Part shown: piece by piece, positions 33,355-42,421 of the stretch | Layout of the letters: each line of letters begins with the position of its first letter | How positions within the stretch are numbered: the first letter of the stretch is position 1 | Source: Bryobacter aggregatus MPL3 | Lineage (GTDB): Bacteria > Acidobacteriota > Terriglobia > Bryobacterales > Bryobacteraceae | Direction: 5' to 3' | DNA length: 64,000 nucleotides | Assembly (NCBI RefSeq): GCF_000702445.1 | Contig: NZ_JNIF01000004.1 | Coordinates: 1,054,001-1,118,000, forward strand | Translations under genes and position numbers: made by a program | The notes under the pieces: model-generated | Databases searched by the model: none | Seen by the model: the letters and a program-made list of their open reading frames with translations, nothing else | Told to the model about the DNA's origin: nothing

Positions 33355-34647
33355 CTATTGAACTTTTTGCAACGCAGCAACCGTTTCGGGCGATGGCTTG
33401 AAGTTGCCGAAGCGGTAGCCTTCTGCAATGCGCATGGGAGTCCAACCCTGCTTGTTTGGTTGGTTCCAGATCTCTCGCTTCGCGCCCTTTGAGGCCAGGT
33501 ATAGGACGGCAGCGGGGTAATTCTTATAGGCCGCGCCGTGCATGGCCGTTTCGCCATTCTTGTCCACTGCGTTGATGTCAGCCCCGTGTTCGAGCGCAAC
33601 GGCCAGGGCCTCGACGACTTCTGTTTCGGTGCCTGCATCTTCGCCAGGCGAACGAGTGCCGAGTCCGGCCGCCGCGTGGAGCGGCGTAGAGCCATCGGCG
33701 TTGGGGATCTTGGGATCCGCGCCGAGTTGCACCAAAGCACGCATCAGCTCCGCATCCGCGGCGCGGGCGGCGATGAAGTAAGGCGTTGCGCCAAGAGTGT
33801 TAATTCCGGTCAGTCCGACTGCAATGCGCCGGGTCATGCGGGCGTCGAGATTCGCGCCACTCTCCTTGAGTTTCTTGACAAGCTCGAGGCTGGTCATCAG
33901 ACCAGAACCGAAGGGCGCAGGATTGTTGTCGCCGACCCCAGGCTTTCGCACGTCGGAAATGGCGTGGAGAGCGGTCCAGCCGGACGCATCTCCGTTGGGG
34001 TTCGCTCCGCGATCGAGAAGATCCGCCGCCAGTTGGAAATGCGCGTTGATCACCGCCAGCAGCAATGCACTGGTTCCCGCACGAGGGCCCAGTGATTTCT
34101 TCGTGACGCCGGGGGCGAGTTCGATGCTTTCGTTCGGGTCTGCTCCGAGCTTGAGCAGCGTGAAGACAGCCTGGGAGTGGCCTTCCCGCACGGCGAAGAG
34201 CAACGGAGTGAAGCCCGAACTGACGCGGGCATGGAGGTCCGCTCCAGCTGCGACCAGGACTTCGATCACCTTCGCGTGGCCTTCTGCGGCGGCCCACATG
34301 AGCGCGGTCTGACTGCGACGCGCTTCTTTGCCATCCACTTTGGCGCCGTGCGCGAGCAGGAGTTGCACCACTTCCAGATTGCCGGTACGGGAGGCGGTCA
34401 TCAGTGCCGTTTCGCCACCAGGGAGTGTGGTTTCCGGATCGGCGCCCGCTTGCAGCAAAAGCCGGACCATGGCGGCGTTGCCGTTTTCACAAGCCAACGA
34501 GAGCGGCGTAACACCGTAGCGATTCGCTTCCTGGACGCTCGCGCCCGCACGGATCATCCGCTGTGCGACATCGAGTTTGTCGGCATGTACGGCTTCCGGA
34601 AGCGTGTCCGCAGCCAGGAGGGTGGCGATGAGAATGGCTTGGTGCAT
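33355..34647 (-). CDS. Ankyrin-repeat protein, probably exported
   Basis: 430 residues with about nine ankyrin repeats beginning near residue 25. Clear units include YGVTPLSLACENGNAAMVRLLLQAGADP, ETALMTASRTGNLEVVQLLLAHGA, TALMWAAAEGHAKVIEVLVAAGAD, GSTPLHAAAGLG and GETAMHGAAYKN. A short N-terminal hydrophobic stretch (AILIATLLAA) could be a signal peptide. Ankyrin repeats mediate protein binding. Its start overlaps the stop of the DUF1552 gene by one base (TGATG). It is therefore the third gene of a DUF1592-DUF1552-ankyrin operon and may bind one of those products. Confidence 0.9.
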   Translation of the reverse strand: MHQAILIATLLAADTLPEAVHADKLDVAQRMIRAGASVQEANRYGVTPLSLACENGNAAMVRLLLQAGADPETTLPGGETALMTASRTGNLEVVQLLLAHGAKVDGKEARRSQTALMWAAAEGHAKVIEVLVAAGADLHARVSSGFTPLLFAVREGHSQAVFTLLKLGADPNESIELAPGVTKKSLGPRAGTSALLLAVINAHFQLAADLLDRGANPNGDASGWTALHAISDVRKPGVGDNNPAPFGSGLMTSLELVKKLKESGANLDARMTRRIAVGLTGINTLGATPYFIAARAADAELMRALVQLGADPKIPNADGSTPLHAAAGLGTRSPGEDAGTETEVVEALAVALEHGADINAVDKNGETAMHGAAYKNYPAAVLYLASKGAKREIWNQPNKQGWTPMRIAEGYRFGNFKPSPETVAALQKVQ

Positions 34648-35978
34648 CAGACGCTGAGGGGCTCGCCGAGTTCTTTAATTTTGCCGTTGCTATCGGCGAA
34701 ACGATCGATCTTGACGCCAACCCGATTGAGCAATGTGAGGTGCAGGTTGGCAAGCGGAGTGGGCTTCTCGTAGGTGATGTGACGGCCCCCTTTGCCACCA
34801 GCCACAATGATCGGCAGATTGACATGATCGTGGATGTCCGCATTGCCCATCCCGCTGCCATACAGATAGGTGGTGTGGTCGAGGAGGCTGCCGTCGCCAT
34901 CGGGAGTTGCTTTCAGGCGTTCGAGGAAGTAGGCGAATAGCGAGACGTGGAAGGCGTTGATCTTTGCGCATTTTGCGAGCTTTTCAAGATCGCCACCGTT
35001 GTGCGTGAGGGGATGGTGCGCCTCAGAAACACCGACTTCCGGGTAGGTACGAGTCGAGGTTTCACGCGCCAGTTGGAAGGTGAAGACGCGGGTGACGTCG
35101 CCTTGCATCGCGAGCACTTGCAGGTCGAACATCAGCTTCGCGTGATCGGAGTAGGCAGCAGGAACGCCAACCGGACGGTCCAGGTCTTTCAGATTGGAAT
35201 GCTCTGTTTTTGCCTCGGCGATCTGGATGCGGCGCTCGACCTCACGCACGCTGTCGAGATATTGGCTGACCTTCGTACGATCACTGGCGCCGAGCTTGCG
35301 CTGGAGACGGGAGATGTCCTCACGCATGTAGTCCAGAAGACTGGCCTGCTTGCGCATCTCGGCGAGCCGCTCCGTTGCGGTTCCTCCGTCGCCGAAGAGA
35401 CGCTCGAAGGCGACGCGAGGATGTGCGTCGGCAGGAAGAGGCGTGGTGGGGGAAGACCAGGAGAGGTTGTTCTGATAGACGCAGGCATAGCCGTTGTCGC
35501 ATTGTCCGACCGTAGTAAGCAGATCCATCGCCAACTCCAGCGAGGGCAGCCGCGTGGCCTGGCCAACACTCTGCGCTGCAATCTGATCGGCCGTAGTGGC
35601 GAGTTCGTAATCGCTACTCTCGGTCCACTTCGAGGTAGCCGCGCTGAGGAAGGCAGCGTTTGAAGTAGCGTGAGTCCCAGGGTAGGCGTTCTTGAGTTCG
35701 AGGTTGTTCAGGACGGAGATCTGATCGAGTACAGGCGCGAGGGAGCTGAGACTTGGGGACAGCTTGGTGATGCGGCCGTTCTGGCTCTGCGGGGTCCATT
35801 GCGCCATGTACGCGCCCATCGGCATGTAGACATAGCCAAGCCGCTGGACAGGAGCAGCGGCAGTTGCAGCCAGCGCCGTCATGCTAGGCGCCATCGCATC
35901 GAGCAGGGGCAGAGCGAGCAGGCCGCCACCTCCGCGCAGGAAACTTCTTCTGGGAAGCGCCTTCTTGGTGACGATCAT
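34647..35978 (-). CDS. DUF1552 family protein, Tat-exported
   Basis: 443 residues. LPRRSFLRGGGGLLALPLLDAMAP is a twin-arginine signal. The body matches DUF1552: LGYVYMPMGAYMAQWTP, a central LDYMREDISRLQRKLGASDRTKVSQYLDSVREVERRI helix pair, and YGSGMGNADIHDHVNLPIIVAGG near the end. The family shares the alkaline-phosphatase-like look of DUF1501 but has no proven activity. GGAG lies well placed before the ATG. It overlaps the DUF1592 gene by four bases and the ankyrin gene by one. It is the same functional pairing as at 47523-52005, in the same gene order. Confidence 0.93.
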   Translation of the reverse strand: MIVTKKALPRRSFLRGGGGLLALPLLDAMAPSMTALAATAAAPVQRLGYVYMPMGAYMAQWTPQSQNGRITKLSPSLSSLAPVLDQISVLNNLELKNAYPGTHATSNAAFLSAATSKWTESSDYELATTADQIAAQSVGQATRLPSLELAMDLLTTVGQCDNGYACVYQNNLSWSSPTTPLPADAHPRVAFERLFGDGGTATERLAEMRKQASLLDYMREDISRLQRKLGASDRTKVSQYLDSVREVERRIQIAEAKTEHSNLKDLDRPVGVPAAYSDHAKLMFDLQVLAMQGDVTRVFTFQLARETSTRTYPEVGVSEAHHPLTHNGGDLEKLAKCAKINAFHVSLFAYFLERLKATPDGDGSLLDHTTYLYGSGMGNADIHDHVNLPIIVAGGKGGRHITYEKPTPLANLHLTLLNRVGVKIDRFADSNGKIKELGEPLSV

Positions 35979-38263
35979 TTGGATCTCCTCATTTGAAATG
36001 GCTGACTGCTAACTACCCCAAGAATAAACGAGGAGAAGCGATAGTCGTCAGTGCTTGCTTTGCGCGTGATGGCACGGACGGCAGGCTCGTCGTAGAATTC
36101 CACTCCGCGCCCGAGAGCGAAGGTGAGTAGTTTTTCGGTAAAGGTGGAAGCCAGGAGTTCGGGACGCTGGAGCAAGGCCTTCTGCAAGTCAGCGACGCTT
36201 TGGAACTTGGTCCCATCAGGCAGCGCCCCGGCGGTGTCGATAGGAAGCGAGTCTTCCCGCTCGCGCCAGCGGCCTACGGCGTCGTAGTTTTCAAAAACGA
36301 AGCCAATAGGATCCATCAGTTGATGGCAACCGGCACAGGCCGGGTTGGCGCGGTGCTCGGCAAGACGTTCGCGCATCGAGAGGTTCTTGCCGATCGCTGC
36401 CTTGTCCTTCAAGGCGGGGATATTGGGCGGCGGAGGTGGGGGCGGAATGCCTAGGAGATTGTCGAGCACCCACTTGCCACGGATGACCGGTGAGGTGCGT
36501 GTCGGATAGGAAGTGACAAGCAGCAGGCTCCCTTGGCGCAAGAGGCCGCCGCGCTTGCTATCCGCATCGAGTTGAACTCGGCGGAAGCGGCTGCCATAGA
36601 TGTTTGGAATCCCGTAATGCTTCGCCAGACGTTCATTGAGAAAGGTGTAGTCCGCACGGAGAAGATCGAGAATACTGCGGTCGTCGCGCAAGATGCTTTC
36701 CACGAAAAGCTCCGTCTCCTTCCGGAAGGACTGGCGCAGATTGTCATCGAAATCGGCGAAAAGGCGCATATCCGGAAGTGTCGAGGAGATGTTACGGAGA
36801 TAGAGCCACTGCGAGGCAAAGTGATTGACGAGGGCGCGGGAACGCGGGTCGCGCATCATGCGGCGGACCTGCTTGTCGAGCACCGCGGCGTTGTGAAGAG
36901 TCTTGGACTCGGCAGCAGCAAGAAGCTCTTCATCGGGGATGCTACTCCAGAGGAAGAAAGAGAGCCGCGAGGCGAGTTCCAGATCGCTGACCCGGTAAGC
37001 GGCGCCAGCGGCGAGCTTGTCTGGATCACGCTCAACGCGAAAGAGGAATTCCGGGCTAACAAGAATCGCACGCAGGCCCATTTCAATGCCTTCCTCGAAA
37101 GGCGCTGTTGCGCGAGCCGCGGTGTAGAACTTCATCGGAGCGCGGAGGTCGCTCGCGTCCACCGGACGGCGATACGCACGGCGTGCGAGATTGCTGAAGA
37201 TGCGTTCGGCACATTTGTTGTCCTGGGTGGTACAGACAAAGATCTTGCGGCGGCTTGGTGTGTCGCCGGGGCCTCTTGCTTCATAAGGGCCATTGACGCT
37301 GACGGAATAGACGGCTGGTTGGACACGCGGGTGGCGGTCCATATTGAAGTGCGCCGGATACGGCTGGCGTTCAGTTTCGAGAAGAGCGGTGGGCTTCTTG
37401 ACGAAGGCGGCGGCGATCTGGTGCGGACCCGCCTTGACTGCGGTGCGGAGCTTCAGATGGAGATCGACGGCGTGGTGGTCTTCGCCGGACTTGGGCGGCT
37501 TGACGGTGAACCGCTGCACGCGTTCGCCATCGATCAGGATCTCTACTTCGTGTGCTTCAGTGAGACCTTCGACGTGCTCGTTGCGGTCTCGGGCGAGACG
37601 GAGGACGATCTCGTAATCGGCGTCGAGCGGGAAGGTATAGCGCAGCGAGGTGCCGCCACGAGTGCCGAGCGGAAGCGCGTCGAAGTGGTCCTCCTGCGTG
37701 AGGTCAGGCGGCAGGGTGAAGGTGTCGCCATTCGGGGCCTTGATTGGCGCGCCGATGGCAAGGCGGCTGATCTTCCGCGCAGCGTTCAGGTAGCGCTCGA
37801 GCAGTGTCGGAGAAAGATCGCCGACGGTGATGTTGTCGAACCCGTGGCTCGCTTCGTCTGCCGGCAACAGCGGAGTGACGTCGACATCGATCGCGAGAAG
37901 ATCGCGAATCGCATTCTGATATTCGTTGCGGTTCAGACGGCGGAAAGTGTCCGTGCGGCCAGGGTTGGGATTTGCAAGAGCAGCCTTGTCTACAGAGGCT
38001 TCAAGAGCAGTGACGAGACTTTGATAGGTCGCTTCGTCGGGACGAGGAAGGCCGGGCGGCGGCATCTGGCGAGCCCGCAGGCGGCGGATGATTTTCTCGG
38101 CGGCGGCGCTGTCCTGATGGAAGTCCACCGCGGCAATGGAAAGGCCGGCCGTCTTCAACTTTTCGTTGTGACAGCCGGCGCAATAGCGATCGAGAATCGG
38201 TTCAGCGTTGGCGAGACTCGTGAGGAAGAGGGCGAGGAGACGGAGTCTCATTGCCCGCATCAT
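35975..38263 (-). CDS. DUF1592-type multidomain cytochrome-like protein
   Basis: 762 residues, exported (RLRLLALFLTSLANA). CAGCH at 28-32 is a heme c site in the N-terminal Planctomycete-type cytochrome domain. The DUF1587, DUF1595, DUF1592, DUF1588 and DUF1585 modules follow in the usual order; landmarks are RRLNRNEYQNAIRDLL, a central RRAYRRPVDASDL, LASRLSFFLWSSIPDEELL, LNERLAKHYG and a second heme site NPACAGCHQLMDPIGF. The family is thought to act in electron transfer at the cell surface with DUF1552 partners, but the substrate is unknown. The start may be 38263 or the ATG at 38251, both in frame. First gene of the operon. Confidence 0.93.
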   Translation of the reverse strand: MMRAMRLRLLALFLTSLANAEPILDRYCAGCHNEKLKTAGLSIAAVDFHQDSAAAEKIIRRLRARQMPPPGLPRPDEATYQSLVTALEASVDKAALANPNPGRTDTFRRLNRNEYQNAIRDLLAIDVDVTPLLPADEASHGFDNITVGDLSPTLLERYLNAARKISRLAIGAPIKAPNGDTFTLPPDLTQEDHFDALPLGTRGGTSLRYTFPLDADYEIVLRLARDRNEHVEGLTEAHEVEILIDGERVQRFTVKPPKSGEDHHAVDLHLKLRTAVKAGPHQIAAAFVKKPTALLETERQPYPAHFNMDRHPRVQPAVYSVSVNGPYEARGPGDTPSRRKIFVCTTQDNKCAERIFSNLARRAYRRPVDASDLRAPMKFYTAARATAPFEEGIEMGLRAILVSPEFLFRVERDPDKLAAGAAYRVSDLELASRLSFFLWSSIPDEELLAAAESKTLHNAAVLDKQVRRMMRDPRSRALVNHFASQWLYLRNISSTLPDMRLFADFDDNLRQSFRKETELFVESILRDDRSILDLLRADYTFLNERLAKHYGIPNIYGSRFRRVQLDADSKRGGLLRQGSLLLVTSYPTRTSPVIRGKWVLDNLLGIPPPPPPPNIPALKDKAAIGKNLSMRERLAEHRANPACAGCHQLMDPIGFVFENYDAVGRWREREDSLPIDTAGALPDGTKFQSVADLQKALLQRPELLASTFTEKLLTFALGRGVEFYDEPAVRAITRKASTDDYRFSSFILGVVSSQPFQMRRSK

Positions 38264-38273
38264 ATCGCGTTGT

Positions 38274-39911
38274 CTAGTGGTAGATGCCTGGAGCTTCGTG
38301 ACCCAGCGCTTCTACGTACTCGGTGTAGGAGCCAGGATAGACGCGGGGATTGCGTTCGAGGCCGGTTTCACCGCCCAATTCGAGCACCCGGGTGCCAAGA
38401 CCTTGCAGGAAACTCCGGTCGTGGGAGACGAAGATCATCGTGCCTTCGAAATCCTTCAGCGACGAGACCAGCATCTCTTTGGTCGCGAGATCGAGATGGT
38501 TTGTGGGCTCGTCCAGCACGAGAAAATTCGGCGGATGAAAGAGCATGCGGGCCATGGCCAGCCGCGACTTCTCACCACCTGAGAGCGAGCGAATCTTCTT
38601 GTCAACATCTTCGCCCGAGAACTGGAAGGCACCTGCCAGAGAGCGCAAAGAGCCGACGCTGTCCTTGGGGAAATCGTTCTGGAGCTGTTCGGTGATTGTG
38701 GCGTCACCATCCATGGTGTCGAGCGACTGCTGCGCAAAGTAGCCCATATTCAAGCTGGCGCCGAGACGGACTTGTCCGCTATCCGGCTGCGTCGCCCCTG
38801 CAATCATCTTGAGCAGTGTGCTCTTGCCTGCCCCGTTGCGGCCCATCACGGCCCAGCGTTCGCCACGGCGGATGGTGAGGTTGAAACCGTTGTAGATGAC
38901 GCGGGAGCCATAAGCCTTATGTAGGTCTGTCATCTCGGCGACGATGTCGCCCGAGCGCGGCGGAATGCGGAAGTCGAAACTGACGATCTGGCGTTTCTTC
39001 GGTAGCTCGATCTTCTCGATCTTGTCGAGCGCCTTGACGCGGCTCTGTACTTGAGCGGCCTTGGCGGCGTGAGTCTTGAAGCGTTCGATGAAGCGTTGCT
39101 CTTTGGCGAGCATGGCTTGCTGGCGGGCAAAGGCGGCCTGCTGGTTCGATTCGCGAATGGCGCGTTCGCGTTCGTAGAAGTCGTAGTCGCCGGAGTAGAG
39201 CGTGATTTCACCGGCATCGATTTCGGCGATCTTCGACACGATGCGGTTCATGAACTGCCGGTCGTGCGAGGTCATGAGCAAGGCGCCCTCGAAGGCCTTG
39301 AGAAAACCTTCCAGCCAGATGATGGACTCGATATCGAGATGGTTCGTCGGCTCGTCCATGAGGAGGACGTCGGGCTTGCCGAGAAGTACGCGGGCCAGAG
39401 CGACACGCATCTTCCAACCGCCCGAGAGAGCGCCGACGTCACCGTCGATCTGCTCTTCGCTAAAGCCGAGGCCCTGGAGAACTTCGCGCGCCTGCGACTC
39501 AACCGTATAGCCGCCGAGATGCTCGTATTCTTCCTGCACTTCGCCGAAGCGTTCAAGGATCTTATCGAGGTTATCGGCCTGCTCCGGGTCGCCCATTGCA
39601 TTCTGGATTGCTTCGAGCTCATGGTGTAGATCGCCGACGCGGCCGCTGCCGGCAATCGCTTCATCGAGCACCGTACGGCCGCTCATTTCTTCGACGTCCT
39701 GGCGGAAGTAGCCCACCGTGACCTTCTTCGGAACGGAAACATCGCCGTCGTCGGCCGTTTCCTCACCGACGATCATGCGGAAGAGGGTGGTCTTGCCTGC
39801 CCCATTCGGGCCGATCAGACCGATTTTTTCACTGGGATTGAGTTGGAAGTTAGCGTCAACGAATATGAGCTGCTTGCCGTACTGCTTTTGGATATTAGAA
39901 AAGGAAATCAT
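38274..39911 (-). CDS. ABC-F family ATPase (translation factor type)
   Basis: 545 residues, soluble, with two ATP-binding cassettes. The first has IGPNGAGKTTLF and LSGGWKMRVALARVLLGKPDVLLMDEPTNHLD; the second has MGRNGAGKSTLL and LSGGEKSRLAMARMLFHPPNFLVLDEPTNHLD. An inter-domain linker of charged helices (about residues 235-310) is present, and there are no membrane segments. ABC-F proteins act on the ribosome rather than transporting solutes; this one is nearest the YbiT/YdiF-like group by eye, without known antibiotic-resistance specificity. The ATG at 39911 follows a TTG that is less likely the start. It lies four bases behind the DUF362 gene. Confidence 0.93.
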   Translation of the reverse strand: MISFSNIQKQYGKQLIFVDANFQLNPSEKIGLIGPNGAGKTTLFRMIVGEETADDGDVSVPKKVTVGYFRQDVEEMSGRTVLDEAIAGSGRVGDLHHELEAIQNAMGDPEQADNLDKILERFGEVQEEYEHLGGYTVESQAREVLQGLGFSEEQIDGDVGALSGGWKMRVALARVLLGKPDVLLMDEPTNHLDIESIIWLEGFLKAFEGALLMTSHDRQFMNRIVSKIAEIDAGEITLYSGDYDFYERERAIRESNQQAAFARQQAMLAKEQRFIERFKTHAAKAAQVQSRVKALDKIEKIELPKKRQIVSFDFRIPPRSGDIVAEMTDLHKAYGSRVIYNGFNLTIRRGERWAVMGRNGAGKSTLLKMIAGATQPDSGQVRLGASLNMGYFAQQSLDTMDGDATITEQLQNDFPKDSVGSLRSLAGAFQFSGEDVDKKIRSLSGGEKSRLAMARMLFHPPNFLVLDEPTNHLDLATKEMLVSSLKDFEGTMIFVSHDRSFLQGLGTRVLELGGETGLERNPRVYPGSYTEYVEALGHEAPGIYH

Positions 39912-39915
39912 CAAA

Positions 39916-41175
39916 TCAAACGCGAACTTTGTCGTAATCGAAGCGGTCGTTCACCAAGTGATACTTGGGTTCGCCGACTTTCTGGAGGTAATAAGTGTCG
40001 AGAGGAGTGCGGGTAAGCTGGCTCAGCTTCCGTGGCACAGGGTTGCCATTGACCCATTCGAAGATCTCGATCTCCCATGGGTTGAAGGTGGACATGAGTC
40101 CACGCTCCTTGGCGATGCGGAAAAGATTGACGTTGCCGGGCTCGTGGCCGCCGAGGTACATGCCAATCAGGTCCAGATTCAGACGGTCTTTCCCAAACAT
40201 CACGAGGTTGGTCATGTAGTCTGTCCCGACGCCGAAGCCGTCGCCAGAGCGGCCATAGATGCCTTCGATGATGTTGAGACCGGGCGTGAGGGTCTGGTAG
40301 TTGTCACAGGTTTTGTGGGCCCAGATCTCCTGATGCACGGGGCTGAGGTCGGCGGGGCTATCGTAGCGGGCGTAGCCGAGTTTCTTGTGATTGTCGAAGT
40401 AGCGATTCACGCGGGCTTCGACGTCAGCGTGGATGTCGGGCTTCATGAAAGCCGGCACACCGGTGACCATGCTCCAGCCGGGGCAGAAGCGAACGAAGGG
40501 CTTCACCACAAGACCCTGCAGGTTCTTGGTGGAAAGCGTCATGCACATGCCGTGCGACTTCCACTTGGCAATATTCAGCAGCCAGGTATTCGGTTCATTG
40601 ACCGGGGCGTAGTGAGGAATCCGGGAGTAGACGACGGGATCGTGCACCTTGGTCCAGGTCATCTCGTAGCCGTCGCGGAAATTGCGCTCGCGGCGATCGG
40701 GCTCATTCATGTCGATGCCGTGGCGTTCGTTGATGTCGATGAGTCCGCGGTAGTTCCAGGTGTGGAAGCCGTTTGCTTCGAGGAAGGACATCTTCTTGAC
40801 GCCCAACTCCTTAAGGCCCATCACGATGCCTTCGTAGAACTGCGCGTCGGTGCCGGTGCCGAGGTTTTCGACATCGGGGCGCTGGTTGCGGACGCTGGTG
40901 AAATTCGGCTTGAGAATGACGCGGTGGGAGACCGGAATTCCCTTCAGGTCGACAGGCATCAGTACGTCGCGGGCAAAGCTGAGGCCTTCCGCGCGCTTTG
41001 CCTCTTCATCCGTCTTGGTGGCGACATTCGTCTTCTTGATGAAGACCGCCTTCGGGTGTGCCTCCACAAAAGGATGCACGGTGAATTGAGACTTCGGGAT
41101 GCGTGCTCCCTGCAAAGCGATGGGGGCAAATGCACCTGCGCTCATGCTCAGGACTTGGCGGCGTGACAGTTCCAT
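39916..41175 (-). CDS. DUF362-like protein with Tat-type signal
   Basis: 419 residues. SRRQVLSMSAGAFAPIALQ is a twin-arginine-type signal, with GGAG before the ATG. The body contains HRVILKPNFTSVRNQRPDVENLGTGTDAQFYEGIVMGLKELG and a WLLNIAKWKSHGMCMTLSTKNLQGLV block that resembles DUF362 proteins, some of which bind iron-sulfur clusters. Here no CxxCxxCxxxC cluster motif is visible. It may therefore be a structural relative with a lost redox site. Neighbours are an uncharacterised gene upstream and the ABC-F gene downstream. Function unknown. Confidence 0.82.
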   Translation of the reverse strand: MELSRRQVLSMSAGAFAPIALQGARIPKSQFTVHPFVEAHPKAVFIKKTNVATKTDEEAKRAEGLSFARDVLMPVDLKGIPVSHRVILKPNFTSVRNQRPDVENLGTGTDAQFYEGIVMGLKELGVKKMSFLEANGFHTWNYRGLIDINERHGIDMNEPDRRERNFRDGYEMTWTKVHDPVVYSRIPHYAPVNEPNTWLLNIAKWKSHGMCMTLSTKNLQGLVVKPFVRFCPGWSMVTGVPAFMKPDIHADVEARVNRYFDNHKKLGYARYDSPADLSPVHQEIWAHKTCDNYQTLTPGLNIIEGIYGRSGDGFGVGTDYMTNLVMFGKDRLNLDLIGMYLGGHEPGNVNLFRIAKERGLMSTFNPWEIEIFEWVNGNPVPRKLSQLTRTPLDTYYLQKVGEPKYHLVNDRFDYDKVRV

Positions 41176-41198
41176 GGGAGGCTCCTTGCGAAATCGGG

Positions 41199-42401
41199 TT
41201 AATTTGAGAATCGCACAACCGCGAGGCGCTCAATGGGGGGCACAAAGACTTCGGAACTGGCACCACGGGGAGCCACCTTCAGTGGCTTGGGATCTTTGCC
41301 CGGAGCATGGAGCGTCGCCTTTGCATAACGGCCCTGGATGTGGGCCTGAATTTCTTCCTGCGTCGGCGATCCGTAGTTGACGATGTGGAGGATGGCTTCG
41401 TTGGGATGTTCTCCCATCGTGGCCAGAGGAATGGCGGAGTTTGCATTCCAGAGCCGCGTGGCGCGGCGCTTATGCGTCACGATGTCGATCACGTCCAGGG
41501 CAAACTCACTGGGATCGACAATGCGCTTGCGGTAAGCAACAATCGTACCGGCGCCATAAGAATAGAAGACCCGATCGATTTCTTCGCGAATCAGTTTCGC
41601 GCCGCCCGGGGGGACGCTATCGATGACAACGGCTGCGCCTGCTTCTGCATGGGCGTACACAGCAGGAGGCACCTGCCGGAGGCTCGCCGCAACCAGAGCG
41701 AGGATCTTTTTGTCCGGAGCCGGCACCCGCGCGATGCTCTTCAGTGACGGGCTGGCGCCCCGGCGATGGAGCAGATTGGCGATCTCCCTGGTGGGCGCGC
41801 CTTCTTCGACAATCGCTGTGATCTCGGGCAGCGCGGGCCGGCCCAGAAGAGACGCATTCGCCTGGAGCCACGCAGCCGTGCGGCCAAGTCCGGCCCAGGC
41901 GGCTTGTGCTTTTGCATCGCCATTGAGGAGTTTTTCTTTGAAGCGAGGCGGGAGATCGACGACGAAATTGCCACCGGCGATGCGGGTTTCGATCAGCCCC
42001 AGCGCAGCAGTGTCATACGGAATCTCGACATCCGGCCGAACACCGGCTTTCTCGTTTGCTTCGTAGGCCAGCACCGGCGTCTTCGCGGGATCGAGCGCAC
42101 GGTGGTAGGCCACCAGGTAAGAGTTCGCATCCACCCAGGGTTCCCTGCTGGCGCTAACCACTTCAATGTCGCGGACCCGGTTCGCACTCTGCCGGACGCC
42201 GGGCCAAAGACCCGCGCCAATGAGTCCTGTCTCTTCACTGGAATGCAGGAGAGGCAGCTTTGCCGCAGCCGCCGCTTCCACAAAAGCAGCGCTCGCTTCT
42301 GCAACAAGAAGCGCCTCTACACCAGCGGTCTGGAAGAGAGGAAGCAGAGCCGGAGCCGGATTCGTCCAACGAACCACAAACTGCGTCGCGGAAATTGGCA
42401 T
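41199..42401 (-). CDS. Conserved-looking protein of unknown function
   Basis: About 400 residues, probably cytoplasmic. I do not recognise the family. Segments that look structured are SATQFVVRWTNPAPALLPLFQTAGVEALLV at the N-terminus, PVLAYEANEKAGVRPDVEIPYDTAALGLIETRIAGGNFVVDLPP, AGAAVVIDSVPPGG and HPNEAILHIVNYGSPTQEEIQAHIQG. Repeated alpha/beta units and the AGAAVVID strand suggest a TIM-barrel-like or amidotransferase-like N-terminal part with a beta-rich C-terminus. The start at 42401 is chosen over the open codons to 42464 because it avoids the divergent gene at 42422. It lies 23 bases upstream of the DUF362 gene. Confidence 0.7.
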   Translation of the reverse strand: MPISATQFVVRWTNPAPALLPLFQTAGVEALLVAEASAAFVEAAAAAKLPLLHSSEETGLIGAGLWPGVRQSANRVRDIEVVSASREPWVDANSYLVAYHRALDPAKTPVLAYEANEKAGVRPDVEIPYDTAALGLIETRIAGGNFVVDLPPRFKEKLLNGDAKAQAAWAGLGRTAAWLQANASLLGRPALPEITAIVEEGAPTREIANLLHRRGASPSLKSIARVPAPDKKILALVAASLRQVPPAVYAHAEAGAAVVIDSVPPGGAKLIREEIDRVFYSYGAGTIVAYRKRIVDPSEFALDVIDIVTHKRRATRLWNANSAIPLATMGEHPNEAILHIVNYGSPTQEEIQAHIQGRYAKATLHAPGKDPKPLKVAPRGASSEVFVPPIERLAVVRFSN

Positions 42402-42421
42402 ACCCCAGTTTAGGTCGAGGC

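Noticed and set aside
36533-38695. A 720-codon forward frame opposite the DUF1592 gene
   Set aside because: Very long but compositionally odd and without family similarity. The reverse frame has heme motifs and the full domain order, and this frame also crosses into the ABC-F gene.
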